Positions 35,563 through 47,743 of a stretch of 64,000 bases of DNA are shown here, piece by piece. Each line of letters begins with the position of its first letter. The first letter of the stretch is position 1. Below the pieces are notes generated by a model. That model ran no database searches and was not told where the DNA came from. It saw nothing but the letters and a program-made list of their open reading frames with translations. This DNA is from Cryptomeria japonica (Eukaryota > Streptophyta > Pinopsida > Cupressales > Cupressaceae): positions 625,515,740-625,579,739 of the forward strand of contig NC_081415.1 of NCBI RefSeq assembly GCF_030272615.1, written 5' to 3'. Made by a program: the position numbers and the translations under genes.

Positions 35563-36620
35563 TGTTAGGTCACGGAGACAACTAAGAGGGGGGGGTGAAT
35601 CAATTGTCTAATAAATTGAAACCAAAATCTAATTAACCAGCTTAATGCTTAATACCGGTAAACTAGTTAAGTATGCCGGTAGATAGTGTTAACAGTAAAT
35701 TGCTATACCGGTAAGGATTAATGCATGAAACATAAACATAAAGTCATCCACAACACATAACACCAATATTTGTATGTGGAAACCCTGTAAGGGGAAAAAC
35801 CACGGTGGGAAACCTTACCCACAATCAGATGATACTACTACAGATAGTAAGTGTACATAAATGGGGTCTGCACATGCAAAAAGGCCAATAGCCTAGAGCT
35901 CACTGCTCAATCACAAAATGGGAGTCACACTGACTATAGTTGGATGGTTAAATCCAATAAGAATGTACTGCACAAAATAGCATCTTCATATGCTAGATTC
36001 AGTACCGGTGTAATGTTGATATGCTTTTACAAAAACCTAACTTCACCTTCAAATGATGTCTTTGTATATATCCTTGCTTGATCTCGCATATACCTTCTCT
36101 TAATTCTTTTTTGCATTCCACACTTGATCTTACAAATAAGATCTTACATTTATAACATACCCTAAGACCAATTTTAGTAGGTCGGCTCTACAAGATATTA
36201 CAATAAAACATTTTTATACAATATAATATCCGATGCAATAACCAATTAAACATGTCGGCTAAATGTATTTACAACAATAATAAATCATCTCCATAGCCTG
36301 CCATGTTGATCTAGAAAAGATAAACCTATCGGTGTAACCCTAGATAACCTGGACCTATTTGTCGGTAAAGGAAAATATGCAAATATGAATATAGTAATGA
36401 TTAATTCTTTAAAAGAAAGTGTCCACACGATGTCTTCGACATTACCAAGTGTCTTCCATATCATTCTAGGTACCGGTGAACAATATATCCTGCCAGTGAA
36501 CCATATACCAGTAACTGTTGCATAGTTTACTTGCTTGTCGGTGAATGTTGTTGGATCTTCAAAGTGCTTGTATTTAGTAGGTGTTGACATCAATGACAAA
36601 ACCATACCAAAATACCAACA
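35563..36620 (-). repeat. 5' LTR of copia A
   Basis: 1,058 bases, TG...CA, followed by CTAAT at 36621-36625. Confidence 0.92.
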
Positions 36621-36625
36621 CTAAT

Positions 36626-37530
36626 AAGTGGTGATGTTGTGGTTTCTTCTGGTGCGATTCACGTTGCTTGTGGATGTTTCTAGATCGGGTCCTATCTGTG
36701 TTGATGGTTCGCATTAATCATTGTGCACATTATTGATCATTTTCTTGATCCGGTGGCATTATTCGTGTTATGTGACATTCTTGGTAATTGTAGCATGATG
36801 CAGATGATCAAAGCATAGTTCTTGGTGGTGTTTCTTGGTTGCAGAATTGATTTGGGTCCAAACTATGTCTTAGCTAGCATTGTTTTGGTCCACATGTATG
36901 GTTGTAGCATGTGAGGTTAATATTTTGTAATTTGTGTTGAGGGTTTAGCCGACATTGAAATATAGGTTTATAATTTGTATAATTATATGTAATATTCATT
37001 TGTGAGATGTATCTGTGTTGTATCTACAAGTGTGTGATCGAGTAAGTGTGTGAACAAGTGATGATATTTCGGAAGTGTGAAGAGAAGTGTGTGGTAGAGT
37101 AGATCAAACTATGCTTAACCAGAATTGTAACTAGGCATATGGAGATGCTATTTTCAAAGTTCATGTAATCTGGATTGTTGTTCAAATCTTGTAAGGCAGT
37201 GAGTCTTCCTTAGGGTTGTAGCCCTTCTTATATTTGAGCAGTGAGCTCTAGGCAGTGTGCCTGAGTGCATATGCATTCCCCATTGTAATATTTACATTTA
37301 CTCCTAACAAGGTATTATCTCATTGTGGGTGGGTTCCCATCGTGGTTTTTCCGTTAATTGGGTTTTCCACATAAAACATCTTAGTGTTATGTGTGTTATT
37401 GATGTGGTGATGGTTTATGCTTTCATTGATAATAATAAGATCAGAATTTAAGTTTGATTTATGTAGAGTTTGAAAGTAAACTGATTCACCCCCCCCCCCT
37501 CCCTCTTAGTTTTATGCATTGTTGCCAACA
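36626..37530 (+). repeat. 5' LTR of host copia element, second part
   Basis: Continues the LTR begun at 29512. It holds the GTGGTTTTTCC...GGGTTTTCCACAT box near 37340-37376 and a C-rich run near 37490-37503 and ends GTTGCCAACA. Confidence 0.85.
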
Positions 37531-37532
37531 AT

Positions 37533-37544
37533 TGGTATTAGAGC
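37533..37544 (+). promoter_or_regulatory. Primer binding site of host copia element
   Basis: TGGTATTAGAGC, two bases after the LTR; one C-to-T change from the tRNA-Met match seen in copia A. Confidence 0.85.
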
Positions 37545-37571
37545 TAGATCCTTCAAAAAAAGATTGACTGC

Positions 37572-38460
37572 TTGAGGAGATCTGGGATGGAAACCTTTTA
37601 TTTTAAGAAGGATAGGTCAATATTTGATAGAATGAATTACACTCTCTGGAAGAACCGGATGGAATATCATTGGAGATGCATTGGTGAAGATTATTGGAAG
37701 ATTGCTAAGAATGTGTATAATGCTCCTCAGAATGGTCATACCACTTTGGATGAGATAAAGGAAGTTGAATTCAATATAAGAGGTAAGGAAACATTGTTGA
37801 GTGCCTTGTCTGATTCTGAGATGACTAATATGATGGATTTGTAGATTGCTCATGAGATATGGAAGAAGTAAGAGACTTTGTATGAAGGTGATAGTCATGT
37901 GAAAGTTGCTAAGTTGTAGAGCTTGAAAGGAAAGTATGAAATGTTAAAGATGGGAAAAGGTGAGAAGATTCCCTCCTTAATGCAAAAAGTAAATGAGCTG
38001 GCATTGAACATCAGATGTGTCGGTGGATTATTGGAAGAATCTGAGATTATTGCTAAAGTGTTGAGATCCTTGCCTCATGCTTACAAGCATAAGGTTTCTA
38101 CTATTGAAGAGATCTGGACTGTGATAGATGTGATTAGAGATATGTTGATTGGTAAGCTTGTTGCTTTTGAGTTGAGCAAGTTTGGTGAAGCCCCTCCTAA
38201 ATTTGAATCTGCATTTAAAGCTACTATATCCGAGAAGTAGAAATATGATCTGGGAGAAATTTTTATAGGAGTATCCAGATATGAGAAGGAGATAAGAGAG
38301 CTTGAGGAGATTGAAGCCCTCATTGCCATAAGATTGCCTAAGGGTGTCGGTAAGTATGAAGGAAAGCTACCTCTTAAATTTTTTTCATGCAATAAGATAG
38401 GACATTTTGCCTCAAGGTGTGTGGAAAGAGTTTCTAAGAAGCTATTTAAGCCCTAGAAGC
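37572..38460 (+). pseudogene. gag: Host copia Gag remnant
   Basis: FDRMNYTLWKNRMEYHWRCI opens the UBN2-type Gag core and KYEMLKMGKGEKIPSLMQKV continues it in the same frame after several stops, at least two of them TAG where Gln is expected. The knuckle reads FFSCNKIGHFASRC, the first Cys lost to Phe. Frame is kept throughout; only stops break it. Confidence 0.8.
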
Positions 38461-38501
38461 CTAAATATCAGAAGAAGTGTTACTTTTCTTGTGATGAAGG
38501 T

Positions 38502-38804
38502 GTGGCAGATGAGTCTGAGAAAGGAAATTCAAGAGATGAATGGGTGTTCATTGCTATCAAGGAAGATGATTTGGTGACTATTGATTCTACTAGCTATATT
38601 GTTGAAGATAAATCTTTAGCTACTAAATTTGAAGAGAAAGATGAATGGGTTATTGAGAGTTATTGCTCTCATCATATGATAGGTGATAAGAGTAAGTTTG
38701 TGAATATGGAAAAGTATGATGGTGGTGTAGTAAGATTTGGTGATGACAAAGCTGGTATATTCTATGGTAGAAGTTCTATTTCTCTTGATGGTAAGCATAA
38801 CACT
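38502..38804 (+). pseudogene. Host copia protease remnant
   Basis: EWVIESYCSHHMIGDKSKF is the protease active-site region with Glu for the catalytic Asp and Tyr for Gly, so inactive. The frame stops at SLDGKHNT, where the solo LTR 38805-40046 is inserted. The continuation DDVLYVEGLKHNLL is at 40052. Confidence 0.8.
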
Positions 38805-40046
38805 AGTTGGCCATTTGGAGGAATTGATTATGTGTTGCATTCATATTTTGTCATCTATGTCAACACTAGTTGCTTTGGTTGCTTTACCGGTATCCTTTTG
38901 GTCCCAGTAAGTTGTTTGGTTTCTGGTTGGATTAGATCATGATGATCCGATATACTCCGGTATGCTTTGGCTTTTGGAATTGGCTTGGATCTGCTATTCA
39001 TGCTACTCAGATACATATTCAGCCAGTTGGTTTTGATTTGGTGGTTGAATTCTATTTTATATGCTGGTAAGCCTCGTTTGTTTATCCGATGAGGGTTTCA
39101 CCAACAGAGATTTGATGAAGATCTTTGATGTTATGCATAAGTGGTGTTGGTGCGGCTTCTAGTAGAGATTCAAGATGTTGATGATGATTGTGTTCAAGAC
39201 TTGGCTAATTGGGATCATTTCTTTAGAGTGTGTGGACCTAAATTGGGTTCGGTACTATCTAGGTTATGGACTGGCTTAATGTAACGTGTTGTTTGGTCTT
39301 CTCGATGTATTTTCGAGATGACTTATAGGTTGGATATTACTTGTTTGGTCTCAGGCTGACTTGTTTTGTAATTATGTAATTATGTAATTGTTTTATTGTC
39401 TGCTGGACGACCTTATTGTTTATGGTCGAAGGTTTGTATATATATGATGTAAGATCTCATTGTAGATCATATGGGAATGATATCTGAGTGAATAATGTAA
39501 TAATCATTCATGCAAAGGATTTGGTTGATCATTGGTGATCGAGTTGGGTTTATGTATAAGGATTAAGTCCTCTAGTATTGAGCTTAACTAGAACTGTTTT
39601 CAGGCATAGGAGATGCTATCATTGCAGTTCATTCCTTCTTCCCAATTGTAGTATGGATTTTTATGTAGTCAGTGAGACTCATTTTGTAATGAGCAGTGTG
39701 CTCTAGGTTGTTGGCCTTCCTACAAGTGTAGGCCCCTCAATTTATAATCACACACTTACTACATAAGTATTATCTGAATGTGGGTAGACTTCCCACCGTG
39801 GTTTTTCCCTATACCATGTTTTCCATGTACAAATCTTGGTGTCATGTGGATGGTATTTATTCTCTGATTATTGGTTGTTTTTGATTGGTATATCTGCTAT
39901 TTTGGTAATTGGTTTATGCATTCCGGTATTGATCTTACATGTTCTGATATTAAAGTTTTAATTGCTTGAGGTTTCAGTAATCTAGTGACAACTGATTCAA
40001 CCCCCCTCCCTCTTAGTTGTCTTCCAGTTATTTAAATTGTCTAACA
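38805..40046 (+). repeat. Solo LTR inserted in protease region
   Basis: 1,242 bases ending TCTAACA, flanked by ACACT at 38800-38804 and 40047-40051. Left end reads AG, probably a changed TG. It has a TATA-like TATATATATG near 39435, the GTGGTTTTTCCC box near 39800 and a C-rich run near 40000, as in the other copia LTRs. No internal region, so a product of LTR recombination. Confidence 0.75.
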
Positions 40047-40051
40047 ACACT

Positions 40052-40184
40052 GATGATGTCTTGTATGTTGAAGGTCTAAAGCATAATCTTTTGACTGTTG
40101 TAAAAAATGGTCGATAAGGGATATGACTTGCAATTCAAGAATGGAAAGTGTAAGATCTTGAGTAGCTCCGAAACTGAGACTGCA
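40052..40184 (+). pseudogene. Host copia protease-integrase junction fragment
   Basis: DDVLYVEGLKHNLLTV continues the protease domain; a frameshift follows at about 40105. Cut at 40184 by the next insertion and resumed at 45026. Confidence 0.75.
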
Positions 40185-43100
40185 TGTAGGGTCCACCCAT
40201 GACTTGACTTGTTTGACTAGAGTTGACCTTTAATTCATGCATGATAAACACTATTGGGCATAGGCTATTTCAAATGATTTATAGGATGTTGATACTATCA
40301 TTAATGATCATGTGATTGACTATCGAAAGATTATATTGATCATGTGATTTGATGAGCATAATTGTTGATGGATTTTACATGCCTTACTATAATTGTGAAT
40401 TATACTAATCTTGCACTTGATGATGTTTTTATGTACTAACTATATTTAATGATTATCTATGATGAGTTGATCTTATGGTGTATTTCATTGTTGTATGATT
40501 GTCTTCAGGATAGAGACAATTCCACATCACTCATTGCGAGCGGGATGTGTCGTTGCGATTCTCTAACCCTTGTCTGTTATAATATATATATGCATATGTT
40601 GTACCGTTGCTTTGTGGATGTAGGATTTGTAGGTACCAGACATTGACTCCACCTAGCTCCACAGGTCTGAGCATGCCTTTAAATCCCAATGGTATGTGGT
40701 TTGGAGTTGGCACAATTTCCCCTCACATATTCTAGATCTAAGTTGTTCACTGTGAGTTGTCAGTGTCTTGGCGCAAGTCGTCATGATAGTTAGTAAGCTG
40801 GGTTTCTTCTGTGTTGTGAGAATGTTAGTATTGGCTAATTATTCCTTTTATGTTGAGATTGACTATTTGATTATTGATGTGAGATTAAATAATTAATGAT
40901 GTTTATTTTAATTATTTTGATTAATAGTGATTTGATTATTTGATTATCTAATGTTTAATTTAATTTATTGGATTCTTGCATTTTTGGTTATTTGATTATT
41001 TGATATTTAAATATTTATTTATTTTAATGATGATTTAATATTTATTGTTTAGCTTATGATGTGTTTTATATTTATTTGTAATTTGATCTTTATTAGTATT
41101 TATTTATTTATTTAATCACCTATGGTTTAATATTTATTTGGCTTTTAATGTTTATCTGGTTCATTAATTCATTTATGAGCCTTTGGTTTATTTAATTTAA
41201 TTTCCCTGTTTGATTTATTTAATTGTGGCTCATATTTTATTTATTAGTTTGACTTTTATATTAAGTGGGTTGTATAAATAATAAAATGATAAAACATTCC
41301 CACCAAATTGTAAAAGCATGATTTATATTTACCTTACCTACCCTCTTCTCTTATTGGTTGAATTTAAAAAGGGAGGTAAAATTATATTATATGGTGGGGT
41401 TGGTAAAATATATTATAGATTGAAATATTTTGATTGGCTGAGATTGAGGCTAGGGTTTTTGGTTAATGTTTGTCTTTTTATTTTCTTTTTCGTGAAGTTT
41501 TCGTGGGTTGGTTTCTCTCTGGAAAATTTTCTCTAGCAAGTTTTCTTCTTGGTTTTGGTTTTTTTCTCTCTTGGATTTTGGCTGGAGCTTGGGTTGGATT
41601 TGGTTTGGCTGGTGGAATTTCTTCTTCAGCTTCTTCCATAACACGGGTTGCAGGTTGGAGATGTATTCTACCTTTTTATATTTTATTTTACAGTTTTCTT
41701 GTATGCTCCATGTCTGCAGATTGAATGTGTGAGCTTGGGGAAATGAATCTAAAATTTGTATAGTGAGGAAGGAAATATATGAAGGCATAAATTTGTTGTA
41801 AGGTTTTATTATATAGTTTGTGGGAATTTGTATTTTTGGGTTTGTTGAAAGCTTTCTGTGTGTCTTTCTGAGTCTGTGTTGTGCATGGAGTTTTGATTTA
41901 ATATTGGCCTTCAAGTGTTTATTATTTATTTAATGTTGAAGTGAATTTTATTTATTGGGTAATATTATTTTACCCATTAAGTAATTTAAAAGGGGGTAAT
42001 TTGTATTCTTTTATTTAAAAGTCATTTTCACCCCCGGTCAATGGTTTAATTTATTTTACCTACCCTTGGAATTGATCGGTTGGAAGTTTATGGTAGGTAG
42101 AAAATATATTTTATTTTCTTGAACTTTGGGAAGGTAGGTATGGAATATAATTTTTTTTTTGAAATATTTTGATTGGAGGATGGTTTTACTTGTTTTTGTT
42201 TTATTTTTTTGATTTTTGATAAATAGGCCTTCCTGTGCATTTATGGGGGTTGGCATCTTTGGTGAATGAATTTCTAAGATTGACTTGGAGATTGTTGGTG
42301 GTTGGATTCGAATTGGTTTAAAGGCTTGGATTGCTTTTTTGGATTCTACATCAGATTTTCTTCCAATTTTTGCATTTTTCTAGTTTTTCCTGTAGGTTAA
42401 TTTGCTAGTTGCTTGCTTGTGTGGAACTTTTTGGATTAATTTTTGTACTAGAGGCTTTATTTGAGGGCTGTTATATTTTCCATATTTGGCTTTTATCAGT
42501 TTCAATGTATTTGGATGGCCTTATGTATATTTTCTCCTCTGCACCATTGTGGACATTATAGACTCTCTTCCATGTGAATAGGCCATGGATAATTGAGGTG
42601 AATATATATGCTATTTTGGACCAGCAAGTGAGTAGGCCTTGTTGTGATGTTATCTTCTATTTGATGGCAGCATTTGATGGCTTGATATGCCTTTGTTTAT
42701 TGCTAGCCAAGAGGCTCATTTTGTTATATTAATGTTGTTGTAGCCTTGCATATGTTGTGAGAGTATGTGTGGAAGTTATTGGCTGCATTGAGTATTATTT
42801 TAATGTATTTATGTTGGTAGAGCCTCTTGTGATTTATTGTTGGGCCATTTTAGGAGGAGTGGGCTTCCTTGTGATGATCGGGGTCATGAGAGATAGGCTG
42901 GCATGAGATTCCTTGTAAGGATGCATGAAGTCTAGACCACTAGGGCACATTGGAGTTTTCCATGATTTGTAAACAAGTGATAACATTGATAATGAATTAA
43001 TTGGGATGGGAAAATTATAAGTCATTTAAACAAGATAATGAATAGTTTTGAGCCTCATGGCTTAGTCCTAGGGAGGATGTTTTAGGATAAGCATGAGAAG

Positions 43101-45020
43101 GTTGTGAAGACGGTAAGCTAATCTCCCTTGGTCTCTCATAGGTTGAGATGGCTCCACATGTCCATCAGGCTAGTACCTTGTGTTATTATGTTATTGTGTT
43201 ATGAGGATGGCATGTGATGACACTCCACTCCTACATGTGTTCCCCCTTTATGATTTATGATTATGCTTATTGGATGCATTTATGTCCTGATGAGTTTTAT
43301 GCCTCTAGGAGTTTATTCTTGTGGCTCTGTGTGAGTTCTTGCTTGAGAGTCCTTGTTGGTTAGTCTCTTTGGTTTTGAGTGTTAGCCTATATGTAGAGTG
43401 TGTGTTGGGACCTTGTGTCATCTCCTAGCACGGTGGGTGGTTCCTTTGGTTCCACATGGTCGGGTGGTTGGTGCTTTTAAACCATTGGGATGTTCCTGTC
43501 TTTGGATTCTTCTTGCATGGATGAGGATGCTTCTTTAGATTATTCATGGATAATAATTGCAGCAAGAATGTAAATGATGATGTGATTTATGTAATGAAAT
43601 TCTTATGTAACGGTTGTAAAAGAAGTCTTGTATATGAGAAATGATTATGTTGTTCTAGTTATAGTGATAGATTTTGATTATGGTAGGTGATTGTAATGAT
43701 GAACCTTGAGTTGTATTGTAACATATTTATATTAAATGAAATGGATGCATGAGATGTGGATAAGTATTGTTGTTTAAAATGAAATGATGTATTTTGTATT
43801 CTTGATGAGCCATGTTAAAAGTAAATCGGGTAAATGTTATGATAATGGTATTAGATTTGAAATGATGTCTTTAAATAATGATTTAAGTAGAAGAAAAGCT
43901 ATGTCTTGATAGGATGTATGAGTTTGAGTAATTTTGGAAGATATCTTAGGACATGTTTATGAGTTGTGATTAAAGAATTTGAAATTATATCATCATACTT
44001 CGTAGCTAGTGATCTAATGGTAGATCTAAAAATCTTATAATGCTTGGGATGTAGTTGAATGTTCCTTATGAAAATATTGTATGGATGTTCTTAATGAATG
44101 AATTACTAATTTTATAAATGGAAATTACTAGTAAGTGTATGGGAAGACGATTAAATGAGTTCTTGTCTTTTAGGAAAGGATTAGAATGTATCATGTGTTA
44201 TAGATTAAGAATTATATCTACATTTGGTGGATGCTATTAGTTGTTATGGGATTAAGATATTGTACCTTAATTTGTGTTGAGATGAATTCATGTAGTTACT
44301 TAATTTGTAATGAGATGGTTGTTGGTTAGTTGATATAGTGTAAGAGATTTTATGAGTACTAAACAAGCTATGGGTTAAATGTTTAAGGATACTTTGTGAA
44401 TATTGCATTATGTGTTTTTGGAATCATGATGAAGTAATAAGTATGCTAGGAGCATAGAATTATAAATGACTATGTAGAAATTAATTGTAAATGGAAATCA
44501 TGTTAATGCAATGTAGGGGATTAATCTTGGTATGTGTATGGTGATGTTTATAGTTAGAGGTTGGTTAATGATAATAGGAACATTTGGACTTGGTGTATAA
44601 AATGAACATAAGTGAAAAAGGAAATAGTGGTGCATTGGAAGATGGAATCTCATATTAAATGAAAGATTAAGAAGGTTGCATATCATGAGTGTTAGGTATT
44701 GATATGTTGCACCTATGTGTGTATAATGATTAAGATTATGAGGTATTGAACTGGAAGAAAGTAAATGCTTATTTCTTATGTAGGTAGATTAAGTAATGAC
44801 ATTGAGATACCCTAGGGAGTAGTAGAAATGATTTATTGTATTCCTCTTGCGTAATTGTTTGAATAGCTTGAGTGAATTATTCTATGTTCATAACACTTAA
44901 TTTTTGTTGTGTGCTCACTGCATTTCTCAAGTGATTTTATGTGTTGTATTGTTTTTAAAAAAAAATTAAATTAGCGTGTTTTTAGCTATATTTCTCCGGG
45001 GTATTTTTGTGGGCATTACA
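40185..45020. repeat. 4.8-kb solo-LTR-like insertion
   Basis: Begins TGTAGGGTCC and ends GGGCATTACA, flanked by CTGCA (40180-40184) and TTGCA (45021-45025), one change apart. Joining the host across it restores the copia reading. Read on the minus strand it begins TGTAATGCCC, a common gypsy LTR start. I see no coding sequence and no internal repeat of either end, so it looks like one very long LTR rather than a full element. It is extremely AT-rich at 40860-42250, with a TATAAATAA near 41273. Open frames inside are spurious. Confidence 0.6.
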
Positions 45021-45025
45021 TTGCA

Positions 45026-46140
45026 TCAGGTACAAAGGCCAAAGGTAATATATTTTACTTGAATGCTCGTGGCAAAAGTTGTTTGATTGCTTAGGTTGAT
45101 GAAAGTTGGTTATGGCATAGAAGGATTTGTCATGTGAATTTCAATTGCATAGTTAGGATAAGTTCCATTCAAGCTGTAAGAGATATGCCTAATATTGTAA
45201 AGCCTTCTAATTCACTATGTAAAGAATGTCACTTAGGGAAGTAGACAAGTGTTTCTTTCAAAATCAAATAGTATACTTCTAATGGGATATTGGATCTTGT
45301 GCATACTAATTTGTGTGGTCCCTCTAGAGTGAGAAGCTTGCAGGGTGATAGGTATTTCATGTTGTTGATTGATGACTATTCAAGGATGATGTGGGTTACT
45401 TTCTTAAGGGATAAGTTTGAAGCATTGGAGAAGTTCAATATTTTCAAATATATGGTTGAGATTGAGACTAGATAGAAGATGAAGTGTTTGAGATCTGACA
45501 GAGGTGGTGAATTTATCTCTAGTGAGTTCAATTCTTTTTGTGAAGAGTATGGGGTGAAGAGACAGTTTTCTACTCTGCGGACCTCTCTGCAAAATGGTAT
45601 TATGGAAAGGAAGAACAAGACAGTTTAGGAAGTTGCTGGAACCATGGTGATTGAAGGAAATGTTCCACATATCTAATGGAGAGAAGTTGTGAGTACCATA
45701 GTGTATACCCTTAACTGAGTGCATATTAAAGGTGATAATAGTAAGACTCCTTATGAGTTATGGTTTGGTCATTCTCCTATAGTTAGATATTTCAGAATTT
45801 TGGGTAGTAAATGATATATTGGAAGAGATGAAAATCTAGGGAAATTTGATGCTAGAAGTGATGAAGGAATCTTTCTTGGTTATTCTACTAAGAGTAAGGC
45901 CTACTGGTGTTATAACAAGATATTGAGAAAGATAGTTGAAAGTGATAATGTGAAGGTTGGTGAAGGAAATGAGTATCAACCTAGATGCTCTAGATATGAT
46001 TCGGATGATCAGATTGTCAATGTAGATATAGGAAAGCAAGTGCAGGCCTAGAATCAAGTGCAGATTGCTCCAGAAAAGCTTGAGAATGAAGGAGAAGCTA
46101 GTGCAGAAGAAAGAGTTCAAGAATTTGAAAAATCCTAAGA
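45026..46140 (+). pseudogene. Host copia integrase remnant
   Basis: ESWLWHRRICHVNFN and CKECHLGK form the zinc region; DLVHTNLCGPSRVRSLQGDR gives the first Asp, [10 protein letters not shown] the second, NGIMERKNKTV the Glu. GIFLGYSTKSKAYWCYN closes the C-terminal part. At least six stops, several TAG where Gln is expected. Confidence 0.82.
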
Positions 46141-46318
46141 CTCCTGGGTATGTAAGGTTAAATCATTAAGAGAATTAGATTATACGTGATAAGAATAGAG
46201 ATGTGATGACTAGGAGAAGAATTATTGAAGAGTATTGCTTGATTTCTAAGATTTAACCTAAAGGTGTTGATGAAGCTTGTAAAGATGAAAATTGGGTTAA
46301 AGCAATGAAAGACTTGAG

Positions 46319-46980
46319 TTGAATCAGATTGAAGAGAATAATACATGGATTCTTGTTCCCAAACCTAGGGATAAAAATGTAATTGGAACTAAATGGGTGT
46401 TTCGGAATAAGTTGAATGAGAAAGTGAAGTTGTTAGAAATAAAGAAAGACTTGTTTGTAAGGGTTATTCTCAAATGGAAGGTATTGATTTTGAGGAGACT
46501 TTTTCTCTGGTAGCTAGAATTGAATTTGTTAGATTATTTCTTACTTATGTTGCTTACAAAGATTTCAAAGTGTATTAGATGGATGTCAAGTCAACATTTC
46601 TTAATGGTGAGCTAGAAGAAGAGGTCTACATTGAGCAACCAGATGGCTTTCAGTTGACAGATCATAAAGATATGGTTTGCGGGTTGAAGAAAGCATTGTA
46701 TGGATTGAAGAAAGCTCCAAGAGCTTGGTATGCTAGATTGGATAAGTATCTGATGAAGCTTGAATTCAATAAAGGTATTGCTGACTGTAATCTGTACTTC
46801 AAGATTGATAATGATAACATCTTAATTGTTGAAGTTTTTGTTGATGACATTATTTTTCGTGGAAATGATGGTTTGTGCAAGAAGTTTGTTGATGATATGC
46901 AGAATGAGTTTGAGATGTCTATGATAGGCAAGATGAAATTTATTTTTAGGATTGCAAATTACTCAGATGGATAAAGGTAT
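46319..46980 (+). pseudogene. Host copia reverse transcriptase remnant
   Basis: NTWILVPKPRDKNVIGTKWV begins the domain; a frameshift near 46430 moves the frame, and [40 protein letters not shown] and VFVDDIIF follow. Catalytic Asp pair intact, but the protein cannot be made in one piece. Confidence 0.85.
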
Positions 46981-47060
46981 TTTTATATCTCAATCTAAGT
47001 ATGTGAAGGAATTGTTGAAAAGGTTTGGTTTAGATGATGCAAATCCTGTTGGTAACCTAG

Positions 47061-47351
47061 GTGACTAGATGTAAGTTGACAAAGGATGATGATTCTTCGA
47101 AGGCAAATCAGACTAGATACAGATCTATAATTGGTGGTTTTTTGTATTTGACTCAAACTAGACCAGATATTATAAATGTTGTTTGTCTTGTTTCTAGATT
47201 TCAAGATGATCTTAAGGAATCTCATGTTGCTTTAAAAAGATTTTTTAGATATTTGAAAGGGATAGTTGATTTTGGTTTGTGGTATCCTACAGATGATGAT
47301 TTCACTTTGAGTTCTTTTACATATGCTAATTGGGCAGGTGATGTTGATGAC
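47061..47351 (+). pseudogene. Host copia RNase H, first part
   Basis: LTQTRPDIINVVCLVSRF and the segment up to YANWAGDVDD belong to copia RNase H. Interrupted at 47351 by the Gag-only element; continues at 55242. Confidence 0.82.
47347..47351. repeat. Target site duplication ATGAC, left copy
   Basis: Identical to 55237-55241. Confidence 0.93.
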
Positions 47352-47520
47352 TGTAGCGTCCTAAAATTGCGACACTTGTAATTTCAACCGCATTTGGGTC
47401 TTCACGACGGCGACGCAACACTGAACCTGAATGGAGACCCCGAAACCTGATTATGACACCAAAAACTACATTTTCTTGCACCTTGGCCTGAACCTCCTTT
47501 GCACCCTGCTGTCCCGAGAG

Positions 47521-47612
47521 GTGGGACCAGAGCGCCCAGCACCCTGGTCCTTCAGGACCAGGGCGTCCAGTGCCCTGGTCCCCCAGGACCATGGCACCCA
47601 GCACCCTGGTCC
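47521..47612. repeat. Palindromic GC-rich 31-bp triplet in LTR
   Basis: Three units (about 47521-47550, 47551-47581, 47582-47612), each running from AGGACCA to CCCTGGTCC. Neighbouring ends form hairpins such as CCCTGGTCCT-TC-AGGACCAGGG. Also in the other LTR at 54138-54229. Confidence 0.88.
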
Positions 47613-47735
47613 CTGGGTTCTATTTTGGGCCCGGTATCTTTTGGACTTCGGGTCTTTATGTTTGCAAATTGGAAAATTATCTTTCCTGGTCGGCCTAAGG
47701 TTGGGAAAATCAGTCCATCAGCCCTAAATGACAAT

Positions 47736-47743
47736 TATATAAA
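47736..47743 (+). promoter_or_regulatory. TATA box of 5' LTR
   Basis: TATATAAA, matched at 54353-54360 in the 3' LTR. Likely start region for element transcription. Confidence 0.65.

Larger units (their letters stand above)
29964..36620 (-). mobile_element. Nested minus-strand Ty1/copia element A
   Basis: LTRs 29964-31029 and 35563-36620, flanked by CTAAT. The gag-pol runs 35506-31403 in one uninterrupted reading frame with about eight stops and no frameshift. All copia domains are present in the order Gag, protease, integrase, RT, RNase H. It inserted into the 5' LTR of the host copia element in the opposite direction. The left LTR begins TT where the right one begins TG, a point change at the terminus. 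Confidence 0.92.

Noticed and set aside
41450-41914. 154-codon minus-strand frame in the 4.8-kb insertion
   Set aside because: Lys/Asn/Gln-rich translation of AT-rich sequence; no domain.
47326-47604. Gly/Pro-rich minus-strand frames in the LTR, repeated at 53964-54351
   Set aside because: Produced by the GC-rich palindromic triplet; no start context or family match.
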